57,696 bases of DNA from Antribacter soli (lineage in GTDB: Bacteria; Actinomycetota; Actinomycetes; Actinomycetales; Cellulomonadaceae), in the NCBI RefSeq assembly GCF_021568775.1, contig NZ_JAKGSG010000062.1:1-57696 (forward strand), written 5' to 3'. The translations under genes were made by a program, and so were the position numbers. The notes under the pieces were generated by a model. That model was not told where the DNA came from, searched no databases, and saw only the letters and a list, made by a program, of their open reading frames with translations. This document shows, one piece after another, positions 1-9,104 of the stretch; within the stretch, counting starts at the first letter, position 1; each line of letters starts with the position of its first letter.

Positions 1-29
1 GAACCTCGCCGCGTGATGCGGCGAGGTTC
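1..29 (+). terminator. 12-bp perfect hairpin before gguA
   Basis: Arms 1-12 and 18-29 are perfectly complementary around a 5-nt loop. It lies at the window edge upstream of the importer ATPase gene. In importer operons of this type the sugar-binding protein gene usually comes first, so this is probably the hairpin after that gene, either a terminator or an attenuating and mRNA-stabilising element. There is no T-run. Confidence 0.6.
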
Positions 30-77
30 GCGGACGAGGTGACTACTTCGGCGAAAGAAATGAGGCTGGAGAACGCC

Positions 78-1628
78 ATGGTTGACGTGAAGGGCGAGGA
101 CTACGTCCTCGAGATGCTGGGGATCACCAAGGAGTTCCCCGGCGTGAAGGCGCTGCAGGACGTGACCCTGCAGGTGCGTCGTGGCGAGGTACACGCGATC
201 TGCGGCGAGAACGGCGCCGGCAAGTCGACGCTGATGAAGGTGCTGTCCGGGGTCTACCCGCACGGCACCTACGACGGCGACGTCGTCTACGCGGGCGAGA
301 AGACGTCCTTCCGGGGTATCAGGGACAGCGAGGCCAAGGGCATCGTCATCATCCATCAGGAGCTGGCGCTGATCCCCTACCTCTCGATCGCCGAGAACAT
401 CTTCCTCGGTAACGAGAAGGCCAGCGCGGGCGTCCTCGACTGGAACGCCACCCGCGGCGAGGCAGCGAAGCTGCTCGCGCGCGTCGGGCTCCGGGAGAAG
501 CCGGAGACGACGCCGTCCGACCTCGGCGTGGGCAAGCAGCAGCTCGTGGAGATCGCGAAAGCGCTGTCCAAGGACGTGGACGTGCTCATCCTGGACGAGC
601 CGACCGCCGCGCTGAACGACGACGACAGCGAGCACCTGCTCGGACTGATCCGGCTGTTCCGCGAGCAGGGCATCACCTGCATCATCATCAGTCACAAGCT
701 CAACGAGATCACCGCGATCGCCGACCGCGTCACGGTCATCCGCGACGGCCGCACGATCGAGACGCTCGACTTCGCGACCGAGGTCGTCGACGAGGACCGC
801 ATCATCCGCGGCATGGTCGGCCGCCCGCTCGACAGCCGGTTCCCCGACCACAGTCCCACCGTCGGCGACGAGGTGCTGCGGGTCGAGGACTGGACGGTGC
901 ACCACCCGATCGACACCGACCGCGTCGTCGTCGACCGGGCGAACCTGACCGTCCGGGCCGGCGAGATCGTCGGCATCGCCGGGCTGATGGGCGCCGGGCG
1001 CACCGAGCTCGCGATGAGCGTGTTCGGGCAGGCCTGGGGCGCTCGCATCACCGGCAAGCTCTACAAGGACGGGCGGGAGATCCACCCGAGGTCCGTCTCC
1101 CAGGCGATCGCCCACGGGCTGGCGTACGCCACGGAGGACCGCAAGCGGTTCGGCCTCAACCTCATCCAGACGGTCCGCGAGAACATCTCCACCTCCGCGC
1201 TCGGCAAGCTCTCCACCTGGTGGGGCGTCATGCGCGGCGAGGAGGAGGTGGGGGTCGCCGAGAAGTACCGCCAGGAGTTCCGGATCAAGGCGCCGTCCGT
1301 CGAGTCTGTCGTCGGCAAGCTGTCCGGCGGCAACCAGCAGAAGGTCGTGCTCAGCAAGTGGGTCTTCTCCGACCCCGACGTGCTGATCCTCGACGAGCCG
1401 ACGCGTGGCATCGACGTCGGCGCCAAGTACGAGATCTACGGGATCATCAACGCGCTCGCGGACTCCGGGAAGGCCGTGATCGTCATCTCCTCCGAGCTGC
1501 CCGAGCTCATCGGTCTCTGCGACCGCATCTACGCGATGTCGCAGGGCCGGATCACCGGGGAGGTGCCGCGCGAGCAGGCCACACAGGAAGAACTCATGCG
1601 CTACATGACGATGGAGAAGACCCGATGA
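78..1628 (+). CDS. gguA: Monosaccharide ABC importer, double ATPase subunit
   Basis: Energises uptake of monosaccharides at the inner face of the membrane; close to the GguA/MmsA/XylG group of tandem ATPases. Two ABC cassettes are visible: Walker [10 protein letters not shown] near residue 43 and [10 protein letters not shown] in the first half; the second half has LSGGNQQK followed by [13 protein letters not shown], the usual signature of CUT2 sugar ATPases. About 516 aa, normal for the family. I chose ATG 78 because GGAG sits 6 nt upstream; ATG 60 and GTG 39 are in frame and possible. It overlaps gguB by 4 bp (ATGA), so the two are co-translated. The matching sugar-binding protein gene must lie left of the window. 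The substrate (galactose, xylose, arabinose or glucose) cannot be fixed from sequence. Confidence 0.93.
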   Translation: MVDVKGEDYVLEMLGITKEFPGVKALQDVTLQVRRGEVHAICGENGAGKSTLMKVLSGVYPHGTYDGDVVYAGEKTSFRGIRDSEAKGIVIIHQELALIPYLSIAENIFLGNEKASAGVLDWNATRGEAAKLLARVGLREKPETTPSDLGVGKQQLVEIAKALSKDVDVLILDEPTAALNDDDSEHLLGLIRLFREQGITCIIISHKLNEITAIADRVTVIRDGRTIETLDFATEVVDEDRIIRGMVGRPLDSRFPDHSPTVGDEVLRVEDWTVHHPIDTDRVVVDRANLTVRAGEIVGIAGLMGAGRTELAMSVFGQAWGARITGKLYKDGREIHPRSVSQAIAHGLAYATEDRKRFGLNLIQTVRENISTSALGKLSTWWGVMRGEEEVGVAEKYRQEFRIKAPSVESVVGKLSGGNQQKVVLSKWVFSDPDVLILDEPTRGIDVGAKYEIYGIINALADSGKAVIVISSELPELIGLCDRIYAMSQGRITGEVPREQATQEELMRYMTMEKTR

Positions 1629-2797
1629 ACGCCGTGCGGGAGTACCTCGGCCGCAACGTCCGCCAGTACGGCATCGTCGCGGCGCTCCTTCTGATCGTGC
1701 TGCTGTTCCAGGCCCTCACGGGCGGACGGCTGCTGTACCCGAACAACATCGCGACGCTGATCCAGCAGAACGCGTACGTGATGATCCTGGCCATCGGCAT
1801 GGTCATGGTCATCGTCGCCGGGCACATCGACCTGTCGGTCGGGTCCGTCGTCGCGTTCGTCGGCGGCCTGTGCGCGATCATGATCGCCGAGTGGGACCTG
1901 CCGTGGTTCGTGGCCGTCCTGCTGTCGCTCCTGCTCGGCGCGCTGGTCGGAGCGTGGCAGGGCTTCTGGATCGCGTACGTCGGAATCCCGGCGTTCATCG
2001 TGACGCTGGCCGGCATGCTGATCTTCCGCGGCCTCGCGATCGTGCTCGTCGGCACCACCGTGGCAGGCCTGCCCGAGGGCTTCAACAGCATCTCGAACGG
2101 CTACCTGCCCGCGTGGCTCGGCTATTCGGGGCAGCTCGACGCGCTCACCCTCGTGATCGGCGCCGTCGGCATCGGCGGCCTCGCGTGGTCGCAGTTCCGT
2201 GCCCGCCGCTCGCTGATCAAGCACCAGCTCACGGCCGAGCCGCTGTTCGCGTTCGTCGGCAAGCTGGTCGTGATCGGCCTGCTCATCGGCCTCGTGACGT
2301 ACTGGCTGTCGCTCAGCGCGGGCGGCACCCCGATCGTGCTGCTGATCGTCGGCGTGCTCATCATCGCGTTCTCGTTCGTGCTCAACCGGACGGTGTACGG
2401 CCGGCACATCTACGCGGTGGGCGGCAACCGCCTCGCGGCGATCCTGTCGGGCGTCGACGCGCGCCGCACGGACTTCATGATCTTCGTGAACATGGGTCTG
2501 CTCTCCGCCGTCGCTGCCGTGGTCACCACGTCCCGGGCCGGCGCGGGCGTCGCGGCCGCCGGCACCAACTACGAGCTCGACGCCATCGCCGCCTGCTTCA
2601 TCGGCGGCACCGCGGTCGCGGGTGGCGTGGGCCGCATCTCCGGCGCCATGATCGGCGCGCTCATCATGGGCGTACTGAACATGGGCCTGTCCATCATGGG
2701 CGTCGACTCGGCGTGGCAGCAGGTCATCAAGGGCCTGGTGCTGCTTCTGGCGGTCACCCTGGACATCGTGAGCAAGCGCCGGGCGACGCTCGCCTGA
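1625..2797 (+). CDS. gguB: Monosaccharide ABC importer, permease subunit
   Basis: Membrane partner of the preceding double ATPase. The 390-aa protein is almost entirely hydrophobic helices, about ten segments, and carries the conserved block [16 protein letters not shown] near residue 62 that typifies CUT2 (RbsC/XylH/GguB) permeases, plus [11 protein letters not shown] late in the protein, the probable ATPase-contact loop. The ATG overlaps the ATPase stop codon. The insert between the halves (charged stretch around residues 195-210, [13 protein letters not shown]) is typical of GguB rather than of the shorter RbsC. A strong hairpin follows the gene, so the operon ends here. Confidence 0.92.
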   Translation: MNAVREYLGRNVRQYGIVAALLLIVLLFQALTGGRLLYPNNIATLIQQNAYVMILAIGMVMVIVAGHIDLSVGSVVAFVGGLCAIMIAEWDLPWFVAVLLSLLLGALVGAWQGFWIAYVGIPAFIVTLAGMLIFRGLAIVLVGTTVAGLPEGFNSISNGYLPAWLGYSGQLDALTLVIGAVGIGGLAWSQFRARRSLIKHQLTAEPLFAFVGKLVVIGLLIGLVTYWLSLSAGGTPIVLLIVGVLIIAFSFVLNRTVYGRHIYAVGGNRLAAILSGVDARRTDFMIFVNMGLLSAVAAVVTTSRAGAGVAAAGTNYELDAIAACFIGGTAVAGGVGRISGAMIGALIMGVLNMGLSIMGVDSAWQQVIKGLVLLLAVTLDIVSKRRATLA

Positions 2798-2850
2798 GCC
2801 GCCCGGCGCACCGGACCCCGGCGTCGCGCCCCGGCGCCGTGGGAAACCGG

Positions 2851-2889
2851 GATGGCGGGAGCCCCACCCCCCGGGGGGCTTCCGCCATC
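2851..2889 (+). terminator. Terminator after gguB
   Basis: Inverted repeat GATGGCGG (2851-2858) with CCGCCATC (2882-2889), extended inward by AGCCCC/GGGGCT pairs. It ends the gguAB transcript before the riboswitch promoter. No U-tract follows, as is common in high-GC actinobacteria. Confidence 0.7.
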
Positions 2890-2921
2890 TCTCGCGCCTG
2901 GGGCGGCCCGCCCGGCCTTGC

Positions 2922-2927
2922 TAGGCT
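2922..2927 (+). promoter_or_regulatory. -10 box of glyA-folD promoter
   Basis: TAGGCT lies just before the first conserved riboswitch bases, giving a start of transcription near 2933-2934 so that the leader begins with the aptamer. No clear -35 element is seen. Confidence 0.5.
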
Positions 2928-2931
2928 TGTC

Positions 2932-3046
2932 GGGTCGCGACTGGCGCACGCCGCGCCCCCACCCTGAGCGGTGGCGGGCGCGTCAGGTGGGACCGACCAC
3001 CGGGGAGCGACGTGCTGTGCAGACGAAGGGTCGTTCGCCTGGGCCC
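2932..3046 (+). ncRNA. ZTP riboswitch (pfl motif) upstream of glyA
   Basis: The leader carries the three conserved pfl blocks in order: GGGTCGCGACTGGCG (2932-2946), then GTGGGACC-ACCACCGGGGAGCGAC (2988-3012, inside the pseudoknot core), then CGCCTGGGC (3036-3044). This is the family sensing ZMP/ZTP (AICAR ribotides), which accumulate when 10-formyl-THF is short, and it normally switches on glyA, folD and purH. The downstream hairpin 3073-3097 (ACGGGGCC with GGCCCCCGT), just ahead of the ribosome site GAGGAG, is a plausible expression platform. It fits the glyA-folD operon that follows. Confidence 0.9.
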
Positions 3047-3115
3047 GGGGTCACTCAACCGTCAGTCCAGCCACGGGGCCCGGGCCACGGCCCCCGTCAG
3101 CAACCGAGGAGACGC

Positions 3116-4411
3116 ATGAGCGCCCAGACTCCCCTTCCCGCCGACGTCATGAACGCGCCGCTCGCCGACGTCGACCCCGAGATCGCCGCCGTCCTCGACG
3201 GCGAGCTCACCCGCCAGCGCGACACCCTCGAGATGATCGCGTCCGAGAACTTCGTGCCCCGCGCCGTGCTCCAGGCGCAGGGCTCCGTCCTCACCAACAA
3301 GTACGCCGAGGGCTACCCCGGCAGGCGCTACTACGGCGGCTGCGAGCAGGTCGACATCGCGGAGAACCTCGCGATCGCCCGTGCGAAGTCCCTGTTCGGC
3401 GCCGAGCACGCGAACGTCCAGTCGCACGCCGGCGCGCAGGCCAACGCCGCCGTGCTGCACGCCCTCATCAACGCGGGCGACAAGATCCTCGGCCTCGAGC
3501 TGGCCCACGGCGGCCACCTCACGCACGGCATGAAGATCAACTTCTCCGGCAAGCTCTACGACGTGGCCGCCTACGGGGTGGACCCGCACTCGCACCGCAT
3601 CGAGATGGACGAGGTGCGCAAGACCGCCCTCGAGCACCGTCCCGACGTGATCATCGCCGGCTGGTCGGCCTACCCGCGCCACCTCGACTTCGCGGCGTTC
3701 CGCGAGGTCGCGGACGAGGTGGGCGCGAAGCTGTGGGTGGACATGGCGCACTTCGCGGGCCTCGTCGCCGCCGGCCTGCACCCGTCGCCGGTGCCGTACG
3801 CCGACGTCGTCTCGTCGACGGTGCACAAGACCATCGGCGGCCCGCGCTCCGGCTTCATCCTCTCCAAGGAGGAGTACGCCAAGAAGATCGACTCCGCGGT
3901 GTTCCCGGGCCAGCAGGGCGGCCCGCTCATGCACGTCGTGGCCGCCAAGGCCGTGGCGTTCAAGATCGCCGCGTCCGAGGGTTTCCGCGACCGTCAGGAG
4001 CGCACCCTGCGTGGCGCGCAGATCATCGCGGACCGCCTGCTGGAGGCCGACGTCAGGTCGAAGGGCGTCTCTGTGCTGACCGGCGGCACGGACGTGCACC
4101 TGGTGCTCGTGGACCTGCGCAGCTCCGCCCTCGACGGCCAGCAGGCGGAGGACCTCCTGCACGACGCCGGCATCACCGTGAACCGCAACGCCGTCCCGTT
4201 CGACCCGCGCCCGCCGCGCGTGACGTCGGGCCTGCGCATCGGCACGCCGGCGCTGGCGACCCGCGGCTTCGGCGACGCGGAGTTCACCGAGGTGGCGGAC
4301 ATCATCGCGATCGCGCTGCGCGACGGGGCGACGGCCGACGTCGACGCGCTCTCGGCGCGTGTGGCGAAGCTGACCGCCGACTTCCCGCTCTACCCGGGGC
4401 TCGCCCAGTGA
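3116..4411 (+). CDS. glyA: Serine hydroxymethyltransferase
   Basis: Converts serine and tetrahydrofolate to glycine and 5,10-methylene-THF in the cytoplasm, a PLP enzyme. The 431-aa length is normal. Visible motifs: [10 protein letters not shown] near residue 40, the SHAGAQAN cofactor region, and [13 protein letters not shown] containing the Schiff-base lysine at about residue 238. ATG 3116 has a GAGGAG ribosome site 5 nt upstream; the longer in-frame reading back to 2852 runs through the riboswitch and is not coding. The gene is followed by folD with a GTGA overlap, so both are controlled by the ZTP riboswitch. Confidence 0.97.
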   Translation: MSAQTPLPADVMNAPLADVDPEIAAVLDGELTRQRDTLEMIASENFVPRAVLQAQGSVLTNKYAEGYPGRRYYGGCEQVDIAENLAIARAKSLFGAEHANVQSHAGAQANAAVLHALINAGDKILGLELAHGGHLTHGMKINFSGKLYDVAAYGVDPHSHRIEMDEVRKTALEHRPDVIIAGWSAYPRHLDFAAFREVADEVGAKLWVDMAHFAGLVAAGLHPSPVPYADVVSSTVHKTIGGPRSGFILSKEEYAKKIDSAVFPGQQGGPLMHVVAAKAVAFKIAASEGFRDRQERTLRGAQIIADRLLEADVRSKGVSVLTGGTDVHLVLVDLRSSALDGQQAEDLLHDAGITVNRNAVPFDPRPPRVTSGLRIGTPALATRGFGDAEFTEVADIIAIALRDGATADVDALSARVAKLTADFPLYPGLAQ

Positions 4412-5319
4412 CGACGCCGGTGACGGGGGAGACGACGGCGCGGGTCCTCGACGGCAAGGCCACAGCTTCGGCGATCAAGGCGGAGCTCCGCACGCGGGTG
4501 GACGCGCTCCGGGCCCAGGGTGTGACCCCGGGCCTCGGGACGCTGCTCGTGGGCGAGGACCCGGGTTCCCAGTGGTACGTCGCGGGCAAGCACCGCGACT
4601 GCGCCGAGGTCGGGATCGCGTCGATCCGGGCCGACCTGCCCGGAGACGCGACGCAGGAGGAGATCGAGGCGGCCGTCCGGCGCCTCAACGAGGACCCGGC
4701 CTGCACCGGGTTCATCGTGCAGCTCCCGCTGCCGAAGGGCATCGACACCAACCGCGTCCTGGAGCTCGTGGACCCGGGCAAGGACGCCGACGGCCTGCAC
4801 CCGACCAACCTGGGCCGCCTCGTCCTGCGCGTGAACGAGGACATCGACTCGCCGCTGCCGTGCACCCCGCGCGGCATCGTCGAGCTGATCGAGCGGCACG
4901 GGATCTCGCTGGCCGGCAAGGAGGTCGTGGTCCTCGGCCGCGGCGTCACCGTCGGCCGGCCGATCGGGCTGCTGCTCACGCGCCGTGCCGTGAACGCGAC
5001 GGTCACGCTCACGCACACGGGCACGAAGGAGCTCGCGGACCTCGTGCGCCGGGCCGACGTCGTCGTCGCGGCGGCCGGCGTGCCCGGCATCGTGACCGGC
5101 GACATGGTCAAGCCGGGCGCGGTGCTCGTCGACGTGGGCGTGTCCCGCGCGACGGACCCGGAGACGGGCAGGTCGCGCGTGGTCGGCGACGTGTCGCCCG
5201 AGGCGGCCGAGGTCGCCGGGTGGGTGTCGCCCAACCCGGGCGGCGTCGGCCCGATGACCCGGGCCATGCTGCTCGCGAACGTCGTGGAGACGGCGGAGCG
5301 GGCGCTCGCCCAGACCTGA
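4408..5319 (+). CDS. folD: Methylene-THF dehydrogenase / cyclohydrolase
   Basis: Bifunctional cytoplasmic enzyme turning 5,10-methylene-THF into 10-formyl-THF, the direct next steps after GlyA. 303 aa. Motifs: [10 protein letters not shown] with the catalytic Tyr-x3-Lys, QLPLPKGID, the dinucleotide-binding [11 protein letters not shown], and [14 protein letters not shown] near the C-terminus. The GTG start overlaps the glyA stop. Its N-terminal 10-12 residues ([16 protein letters not shown]) are slightly longer than usual, so a later start is not excluded. A very long palindrome follows 17 bp after the stop. Confidence 0.96.
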   Translation: MTTPVTGETTARVLDGKATASAIKAELRTRVDALRAQGVTPGLGTLLVGEDPGSQWYVAGKHRDCAEVGIASIRADLPGDATQEEIEAAVRRLNEDPACTGFIVQLPLPKGIDTNRVLELVDPGKDADGLHPTNLGRLVLRVNEDIDSPLPCTPRGIVELIERHGISLAGKEVVVLGRGVTVGRPIGLLLTRRAVNATVTLTHTGTKELADLVRRADVVVAAAGVPGIVTGDMVKPGAVLVDVGVSRATDPETGRSRVVGDVSPEAAEVAGWVSPNPGGVGPMTRAMLLANVVETAERALAQT

Positions 5320-5336
5320 CCTCAGGCCGTCCGGTG

Positions 5337-5415
5337 GTGGTCCGCCTCGAGAACGCGATCAGGTATCGCGTCGAAGCCCCGAGCGATACCTGATCGTGTT
5401 CTCGAAGCGGACCAC
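5337..5415. repeat. 33-bp near-perfect palindrome after folD
   Basis: Arms 5337-5369 and 5383-5415 match at 31 of 33 positions across a 13-nt loop; the two differences leave a G-U pair on one strand or the other. Far longer than an ordinary terminator stem and without a T-tract. Probably the end of the glyA-folD transcript; a mobile palindromic element is an alternative. Confidence 0.75.
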
Positions 5416-5525
5416 GTCGGCGTCGTGCGCCTTCGGCGCCGCTGTGCCGATGAGATCTGCCGCCTGGCACGGTCTGTGCTCCTGAGGGATCCTCGACGGG
5501 GGGACCCCGAGACGAGGAGGCTGTC

Positions 5526-6029
5526 ATGGTCGACATCCGTACGCATCTGTGGTTCGGCAACAACAAGGCGGAAGAGGCGGCGCGCTTCTACGCCGAGCAC
5601 ATCCCGGACTCTTCCGTCGGGCTGGTCGTCAAGGCTCCGGCGGGCATGCCCGGGGTAGAGCCCGGCAGCTCGATGGTCGTCGAGTTCACCGTCGCGGGTA
5701 TGCCCGTGACCGGGCTCAACGCCGGTCCGACCTTCAAGCTCGACGACGCGTTCTCGTTCCTCCTGACGGTCGACACCCAGGACGAGGTGGACCACTTCTG
5801 GGACGTCCTGACCTCCGAGGGCGGAGAGCCCGGCCCCTGCGGCTGGTGCAAGGACCAGTTCGGGGTCTCGTGGCAGGTGATCCCGAAGCGCCTCGAGGAG
5901 CTGTGCGGTGACTACACCACCGAGGCGAACATGCGGGCCACCCAGGCGATGCTGCAGATGGGCAAGATCGACATCCCGACGCTGGAGGCGGCGTACCGAG
6001 GGGACGTCACGGCGACGCAGCCTGCCTGA
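5526..6029 (+). CDS. VOC-fold protein, PhnB/3-demethylubiquinone-methyltransferase-like
   Basis: A 167-aa single-gene unit with ribosome site GAGGAGG 5 nt upstream. The start MVDIRTHLWF with NKAEEAARFY, the middle DDAFSFLLTVDTQDEVDHFWD and the later GWCKDQFGVSWQVIPK match the PF06983-type vicinal oxygen chelate fold, often misnamed 3-demethylubiquinone methyltransferase. Proteins of this group are cytoplasmic dimers; most have no proven substrate, and typical metal ligands are not obvious here. It stands between two large palindromes and is not clearly in an operon. Confidence 0.85.
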   Translation: MVDIRTHLWFGNNKAEEAARFYAEHIPDSSVGLVVKAPAGMPGVEPGSSMVVEFTVAGMPVTGLNAGPTFKLDDAFSFLLTVDTQDEVDHFWDVLTSEGGEPGPCGWCKDQFGVSWQVIPKRLEELCGDYTTEANMRATQAMLQMGKIDIPTLEAAYRGDVTATQPA

Positions 6030-6083
6030 GCCGGAGGCGCAGGCTCGCGCGGACGATGACACGTCTGAGCCAGGCCCGGGACG

Positions 6084-6089
6084 TAGGCT
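6084..6089 (+). promoter_or_regulatory. -10 box, leaderless exonuclease III gene
   Basis: TAGGCT followed by exactly 6 nt and then GTG 6096, so transcription should begin at the start codon. Confidence 0.6.
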
Positions 6090-6095
6090 GCGCGG

Positions 6096-6905
6096 GTGCC
6101 TCTGCTGATTGCCGCCGCCAACGTCAACGGGATCCGCGCCGCGTTCCGCCGCGGGATGGACTCCTGGATCGCCACCCGGTCGCCGGACGTGCTGCTCCTG
6201 CAGGAGGTGCGCGCGCCCGACGACGTGGTGAACGAGCTCCTCCCGGGGTGGCGGGTCGCGCACCAGTCCTGCGACATCAAGGGCCGGGCCGGCGTCCTGG
6301 TGGCGTCCCGCCTGCCCGTGCACACGGTGCGCGTGGGCCTGGGCAAGGGCGAGCCCGAGCCGCCCGTCGACACGGGCCGCTGGGTCGAGGCCGACCTCGA
6401 GCTGCCCGGGGGCGGCCTGCTCACCGTCGTGTCGACCTATCTGCACTCGGGGTCCACCAGCCCCGGGCAGGAGGCGACGATGACCGCCAAGTACGCCTAC
6501 CTCGACAAGGTGACCGAGCGGCTCGGCGAGCTCGCGGCGCTCGCGCGCCCCGTCGTCGTGGCCGGCGACCTGAACATCGCCCACCAGAACGTGGACATCG
6601 CGAACTGGAAGGGCAACCGGAAGAGCGCCGGCTTCCTGCCCGAGGAGCGTGCCTACCTGGACCGCTGGTTCGCGTCCGGGTGGACCGACCTCGGCCGTGT
6701 GCACGGCGGCGAGGGTCCCGGCCCGTACACGTGGTGGTCATGGCGCGGCAAGGCCTACGAGAAGGACTCCGGCTGGCGCATCGACTACCAGCTCGCCAAC
6801 GCGGCGCTCGCGGACCTGTGCCGCAAGGTCGAGGTGGACCGGGCGGCGACGTACGACGAGCGCTGGAGCGACCACGCCGCGCTGGTCGCCACGTACGAGC
6901 TGTAA
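6096..6905 (+). CDS. Exodeoxyribonuclease III / AP endonuclease
   Basis: Base-excision repair nuclease cutting at abasic sites and trimming 3' ends. 269 aa. The endonuclease/exonuclease/phosphatase fold is clear: IAAANVNGIRAA at the N-terminus, LLQEVRAP with the metal-binding Glu, VVAGDLNIAHQN with catalytic Asp and Asn, RIDYQLAN and WSDHAAL with the catalytic His near the C-terminus. The GTG start is supported by a -10 box 6 nt upstream and no ribosome site. It belongs to the xth/exoA group; which of the paralogous names applies cannot be told. Confidence 0.94.
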   Translation: MPLLIAAANVNGIRAAFRRGMDSWIATRSPDVLLLQEVRAPDDVVNELLPGWRVAHQSCDIKGRAGVLVASRLPVHTVRVGLGKGEPEPPVDTGRWVEADLELPGGGLLTVVSTYLHSGSTSPGQEATMTAKYAYLDKVTERLGELAALARPVVVAGDLNIAHQNVDIANWKGNRKSAGFLPEERAYLDRWFASGWTDLGRVHGGEGPGPYTWWSWRGKAYEKDSGWRIDYQLANAALADLCRKVEVDRAATYDERWSDHAALVATYEL

Positions 6906-6909
6906 CCCC

Positions 6910-6977
6910 TGCGCTGTGGGTATGCAAAAGGCGGGTATTCGGTCATGAATACCCGCCTTTTGCATACCCGCAGCGCA
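6910..6977. repeat. 31-bp near-perfect palindrome after the exonuclease gene
   Basis: Arms 6910-6940 and 6947-6977 pair along all 31 positions in RNA (one is a U-G pair) with a 6-nt loop. It starts 5 bp after the stop codon. The arm is AT-richer than the surroundings and includes GCAAAAGG, giving a TTTT within the right arm. Best explained as an unusually long terminator. Confidence 0.75.
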
Positions 6978-7164
6978 ACACCGGCGGAGAGGGTTTTGCT
7001 AGTGCGCAGTGTGTAGTACCGTGCTGAGCGCGAGGTGCGGCGGGTGTCGAGGACATGCCATCGAGATTCCGCCGCTCTCCGTGCTCACGTCGTCGGTGCA
7101 GGTCACCTGATCGCACCGGCCCTCACACACCCGCCGCATCACGCGCCGACGCGAGGAGCCCGTC

Positions 7165-8235
7165 TTGGGTATCACCCGGCAGTATGTCTTTCCCATCGTG
7201 CGCATCATCATCTGGGCCGTGATCGCGGCGGCCCTGGTGAAGATCGCGTTCACCGGCGCCGAGCTCGACCCGCCGGACGCCCTCCAGCCCACGGGTGAGA
7301 TCACCCAGAGCACCATCCCGGTCGGCCTCGGCACGATCACGAACGCCGTGACGGTCCCCGCCTCCGTCGTCGCGGACGCGCCGGTCGACGTGAAGGCCAC
7401 CGCCGTGGGCAAGGTGTCGGAGATCCTCGCCGCCGACGGCGCGGTCGCGGGCGACGCCGAGGTGCTGAAGATCCGCCTCGAGGAGCCGCAGGAGCCGCTC
7501 GTCGCGACGGACCCCGAAACCGGAGAGGAGACCGTGACCGAGCGCAAGCCCAAGGTCACGATCACGACGGTCAAGGCGCCGACCGGCGGCACGCTCGACG
7601 TGACGGTCCTCAAGGACGAGGAGGTGTCCGTCGGCGAGACCATCGGCACGATCTCCCCTGGGACGCTGTCGGTGACGGGCACCCTCACCGCCGACCAGCA
7701 GTACCGGCTGGTCGGCGCGTCCGGCGAGGCACAGGTGACGCTCAAGGGCGGGCCCGCGCCGTTCACCTGCACGGGCCTGACGATCGGCGCTGCCGCCGCC
7801 CCCACGGGCGGCGCCGACCCTGCCGCCGACCCGGCGGCCACGACGACCGGTGCGGTGCGCTGCGCCATCCCGGCCGGCGTCACGGCGTTCGCGGGCCTGG
7901 GCGCGGAGATCGCGATCACGAACGGCGAGGCGAAGGACGTCGTCGTGGTGCCGGTCAGCGCCGTGCTGGGCTCCGCGCAGGCGGGCAAGGTGTGGGTCGT
8001 CGCCGAGGAGGGCGCCGAGCCCGAGCAGCGCGAGGTCAAGCTGGGCCTCACCGACGGGCAGACCGTCCAGGTGACGGAGGGGCTCGCCGAGGGCGACACG
8101 ATCCTCGAGTTCACGCCGCTCGCCGACGGGACCGAGGCAGGTCCCGACTGCGACGACCCCGCTGCCTACGAAGCAGCCATGGCATCCGGCGACATGGAGG
8201 CCGCCCGGGCGTTCGAGGAGGCGTGCTTCGGATGA
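7165..8235 (+). CDS. MacA-like periplasmic adaptor / membrane-fusion protein
   Basis: First gene of a MacAB-like export module. 356 aa: an N-terminal membrane anchor (residues 7-30, hydrophobic), then an extracytoplasmic region with repeated beta-rich stretches (VKATAVGKVSEILAADGAVA and the lipoyl-like half GGTLDVTVLKDEEVSVGETI) and a C-terminal barrel-like part (VVVPVSAVLGSAQAGKVWVV). These fit the HlyD/MacA adaptor family. TTG start is chosen because GAGGAG lies 8 nt upstream and no ATG or GTG fits. A low-complexity Ala/Gly/Thr linker is present near residue 212. Overlaps the ATPase gene by 4 bp. In Gram-positives such adaptors act with the permease outside the cell; the cargo is unknown. 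Confidence 0.82.
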   Translation: MGITRQYVFPIVRIIIWAVIAAALVKIAFTGAELDPPDALQPTGEITQSTIPVGLGTITNAVTVPASVVADAPVDVKATAVGKVSEILAADGAVAGDAEVLKIRLEEPQEPLVATDPETGEETVTERKPKVTITTVKAPTGGTLDVTVLKDEEVSVGETIGTISPGTLSVTGTLTADQQYRLVGASGEAQVTLKGGPAPFTCTGLTIGAAAAPTGGADPAADPAATTTGAVRCAIPAGVTAFAGLGAEIAITNGEAKDVVVVPVSAVLGSAQAGKVWVVAEEGAEPEQREVKLGLTDGQTVQVTEGLAEGDTILEFTPLADGTEAGPDCDDPAAYEAAMASGDMEAARAFEEACFG

Positions 8236-9104
8236 CGGACGCCGCCACCACAGGGACTGTCGCCGAACCCCTCGCCGAGCTCGCCCCCGAGCCGCCCGCG
8301 CAGCTCGCCCTGGTCGACCTGCGCGGCGTGACGCGGGACGTGGTCCTGCCCGACGGCCGGAAGCTGGAGATCCTGCGCGGCGTCGACCTGACGGTCGGGC
8401 CGGGCGAGCACGTCGCCGTCGTCGGCCGGTCCGGCACGGGCAAGTCGACGCTGCTCAACATCCTGGGCCTCATCGACTCCCCGACATCGGGCGAGTACCT
8501 CCTGGAGGGAACACCGATCGGCCGCCTGCGCAGCCGGGCGCGCGCCCGACGGCGCGGCGACGACTTCGGCTTCGTGTTCCAGCAGTTCAACCTGCTCCAG
8601 GGCCGCACCGCCCTGGAGAACGTCGCGGCCCCGCTGCTCTACGCGCGCGGCCGCAAGTTCTGGACGCGCACGCGCCTGGCGGCGCAGATGCTGGATCGCG
8701 TCGGCCTGGGCGACCGGCTCGAGACCATGCCGGAGAAGCTGTCGGGCGGCGAGCAGCAGCGCGTCGCCATCGCGCGCGCCCTCGTGCGCGGGCCGCGTGT
8801 CATCCTCGCCGACGAGCCAACGGGCGCGCTCGACGTCGACACCGGCCGCGCGATCATGGACCTCCTCGACGAGGCGGCGACGGACACCGGCGCGGCCCTC
8901 GTCACGATCACGCACGACCTCGCCATCGCGTCCCGCGCGGACCGTCAGTTCCGGCTGGCCGACGGCGTCCTGGTCCCCATCCACCTCGACTCGCCCGCGG
9001 CGGTGGTCGAGTCCGCGGAGGTGCCCCTCGGGGGGATGAGCCCGGCCGGGGCGGGGTCCGCCGTCGGGCAGCGCGGTGCGCACGAGCTGGAGGCGACCGC
9101 ATGA
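8232..9104 (+). CDS. MacB-type ABC exporter ATPase
   Basis: Powers the adaptor/permease pair on either side of it. 290 aa with GRSGTGKST (Walker A, about residue 72), the Q-loop FVFQQFNLL, signature LSGGEQQR and Walker [13 protein letters not shown], the standard LolD/MacB group pattern. A roughly 30-residue Ala/Pro/Glu-rich N-terminal extension precedes the cassette and a 35-residue tail follows. ATGA overlaps on both sides show one translationally coupled operon. Cargo could be a peptide, antibiotic or lipid; sequence does not say. Confidence 0.92.
   Translation: MTDAATTGTVAEPLAELAPEPPAQLALVDLRGVTRDVVLPDGRKLEILRGVDLTVGPGEHVAVVGRSGTGKSTLLNILGLIDSPTSGEYLLEGTPIGRLRSRARARRRGDDFGFVFQQFNLLQGRTALENVAAPLLYARGRKFWTRTRLAAQMLDRVGLGDRLETMPEKLSGGEQQRVAIARALVRGPRVILADEPTGALDVDTGRAIMDLLDEAATDTGAALVTITHDLAIASRADRQFRLADGVLVPIHLDSPAAVVESAEVPLGGMSPAGAGSAVGQRGAHELEATA

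Noticed and set aside
2852-3115. N-terminal extension of glyA
   Set aside because: The region is a terminator plus ZTP riboswitch, and ATG 3116 has an excellent ribosome site.
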